NCBI GenBank assembly: GCA_016203825.1
Contig: JACQMA010000039.1
Location: forward strand, 1 to 6,408
Source of the DNA: Deltaproteobacteria bacterium
GTDB lineage: Bacteria; UBA10199; 2-02-FULL-44-16
Length of the DNA stretch: 6,408 bases
Direction of reading: 5' to 3'
Shown here piece by piece: positions 5,860-6,408 of the stretch. A program made the position numbers and the translations under genes. The notes under the pieces were generated by a model that did no database searches, was not told the origin of the DNA, and saw only the letters and a list, made by a program, of their open reading frames with translations. Each line of letters opens with the position of its first letter. Position 1 is the stretch's first letter.

Positions 5860-5918
5860 CCGCCTTCGCCATCCTCCGTCGCCAAGGCTATGGCGGACAA
5901 GAGGCTATGGCGGGCATG
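5860..5918. repeat. 17-bp tandem repeat with palindromic left arm
   Basis: Two units, 5885-5901 and 5902-5918, match at 15 of 17 positions and share AGGCTATGGCGG. To their left, CGCCAT (5867-5872) is complementary to ATGGCG in each unit (5890-5895, 5907-5912), so alternative hairpins can form. CCGCCTTCGCC at 5860-5870 resembles the reverse complement of a unit. The look is that of a dispersed REP-like intergenic repeat; only a genome-wide count can tell. Confidence 0.6.
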
Positions 5919-5919
5919 C

Positions 5920-5946
5920 TTGACCTGCGTTATGACTTCCTTTAAT
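5920..5946 (+). promoter_or_regulatory. Candidate tRNA-Phe promoter
   Basis: TTGACC (5920-5925) and TTTAAT (5941-5946) each match five of six consensus positions, with a short spacer of 15 bp. A start near 5953 would lie about 12 nt before the mature tRNA. The -35 begins two bases after the tandem repeat. Confidence 0.45.
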
Positions 5947-5964
5947 CACGTGCCCTCATTTGCC

Positions 5965-6037
5965 GGGCAGGTAGCTCAGTCGGTAGAGCAGGAGACTGAA
6001 AATCTCCGTGTCGGCGGTTCGATTCCGTCCCTGCCCA
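5965..6037 (+). tRNA. tRNA-Phe (anticodon GAA)
   Basis: The 73-nt cloverleaf is complete. The acceptor stem is GGGCAGG (5965-5971) with CCTGCCC (6030-6036), and A6037 is the discriminator. The D arm is GCTC-AGTCGGTA-GAGC. The anticodon arm is GGAGA-CTGAAAA-TCTCC with GAA as anticodon. The T arm is GGCGG-TTCGATT-CCGTC with one G-U pair. The 3' CCA is not encoded (the sequence after the discriminator is CAAA), so it must be added after transcription. It is a single tRNA, not part of a cluster within the window. Confidence 0.97.
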
Positions 6038-6038
6038 C

Positions 6039-6076
6039 AAAAAAAGCACGAGGGAGCGTCTCGCTCCCCCGTGCTT
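6039..6076. terminator. Terminator hairpin shared by tRNA-Phe and the leftward gene
   Basis: AAGCACG (6044-6050) pairs with CGTGCTT (6070-6076), and after one A-C mismatch GGGAGCG (6052-6058) pairs with CGCTCCC (6062-6068) around a TCT loop. On the minus strand the stem is followed by seven T (6045-6039 as A), a classic terminator for the gene ending at 6138. On the plus strand the tail, TTATATTG, is weak, so tRNA termination is less certain. Confidence 0.85.
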
Positions 6077-6137
6077 ATATTGTCAGCCCTGCCTCTACTT
6101 AAGTTATCGTCAATTTCCCAAAAAAGTTGCGTCCTTT

Positions 6138-6408
6138 TTACTGCAAGAGGTCTAATTTTTCGGCCATCTTCACAATCGCACCGGCCGCGTTGTCTTCGAT
6201 GAGCTCGCTATACTTAGAATTATCGACCCGAGCCCAAAATTCGTCGTCGTTGGTGAGACTCGTCACATCAAAATCAACCGAACGATACGCAATGTTGCCG
6301 TTGGCCTCGCGCGTCACCTGATTCGCAAAGAGGTTCCGGTTACGATCGAGGATTCCGCGAAACGTGTGATGACTTGTGATCTTTGAGCCCCGTTCGAGGA
6401 GATATTCA
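6138..6408 (-). CDS. Unrecognised protein, C-terminal 89 residues (start outside window)
   Basis: An open frame enters from the right edge and ends at TAA (6140-6138), with no stop in 89 codons. The fragment is soluble and charged, with no membrane segment. It begins EYLLERGSKITSHHTF, includes DRNRNLFANQVTREANGN (21-38), DFDVTSLTNDDEFWARVD (45-62) and ends KMAEKLDLLQ. I do not recognise the family and propose no function. That it is a real gene is supported by the long open frame, family-like codon use and the strong minus-strand terminator 61 bp downstream. The opposite-strand open frame over the same bases has no such support. Confidence 0.7.
   Translation of the reverse strand, partial: EYLLERGSKITSHHTFRGILDRNRNLFANQVTREANGNIAYRSVDFDVTSLTNDDEFWARVDNSKYSELIEDNAAGAIVKMAEKLDLLQ

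Noticed and set aside
5885..5918. CRISPR array
   Set aside because: There are only two 17-bp direct units with no spacers and no cas genes nearby.
5640..5964. Coding gene in the carD to tRNA gap
   Set aside because: Small open frames here lack ribosome binding sites and recognisable sequence; the stretch is explained by promoters, repeats and a possible RNA structure.
6127..6321. Small plus-strand gene after the tRNA
   Set aside because: It has no ribosome binding site and is antisense to a better-supported leftward frame with a terminator.

Overview
The window looks like an ordinary bacterial chromosome segment of moderate GC with short intergenic gaps and mixed gene orientation. A CdnL-type CarD regulator, a PtsN-like EIIA protein and a diaminopimelate decarboxylase fit a free-living bacterium that makes lysine, most likely Gram-negative. 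The encoded tRNA lacks a genomic CCA, so a CCA-adding enzyme is needed. I cannot name the phylum. A deltaproteobacterial or Bdellovibrionota-like lineage, or an uncultured candidate lineage, is a guess only.

Layout. The 5' part of lysA (diaminopimelate decarboxylase) runs leftward off the window at 1-232. Across a 112-bp divergent region, a two-gene rightward unit follows: a DMT-like multipass membrane transporter (345-1421) and an unusual HAD-superfamily phosphatase (1436-2449). This unit meets, with no base between the stop codons, a leftward operon made of a PtsN-like EIIA protein (4474-4953) and a large APC-type permease with a cytoplasmic universal-stress-protein tail (2450-4462). Upstream of that operon, behind its own strong terminator, is leftward carD (5090-5611) with a good sigma70-type promoter. 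About 350 bp without a gene then hold the carD promoter, a nested inverted repeat, a 17-bp tandem repeat with palindromic relatives and the tRNA promoter. Next come tRNA-Phe (GAA) on the plus strand, a terminator hairpin usable from both sides, and the C-terminal end of an unrecognised leftward gene (6138-6408).

How the genes may work together. The clearest functional unit is EIIA plus permease-USP: a phosphotransfer-type regulator co-transcribed with an amino-acid-polyamine-cation transporter that carries its own regulatory tail. This suggests uptake controlled by nutrient or energy state. The membrane protein and HAD protein are probably co-transcribed and may handle a common metabolite, but the substrate is unknown.

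Translation starts fall into two classes. The DMT gene and carD have close purine-rich Shine-Dalgarno sequences. lysA, the HAD gene, ptsN and the permease all have a pyrimidine-rich CTTATG start context. For ptsN and the permease this context is an identical 15-bp sequence. I do not see a clearly new defence or mobile system here. The most unexplained material is the repeated start context and the structured gap between carD and tRNA-Phe.
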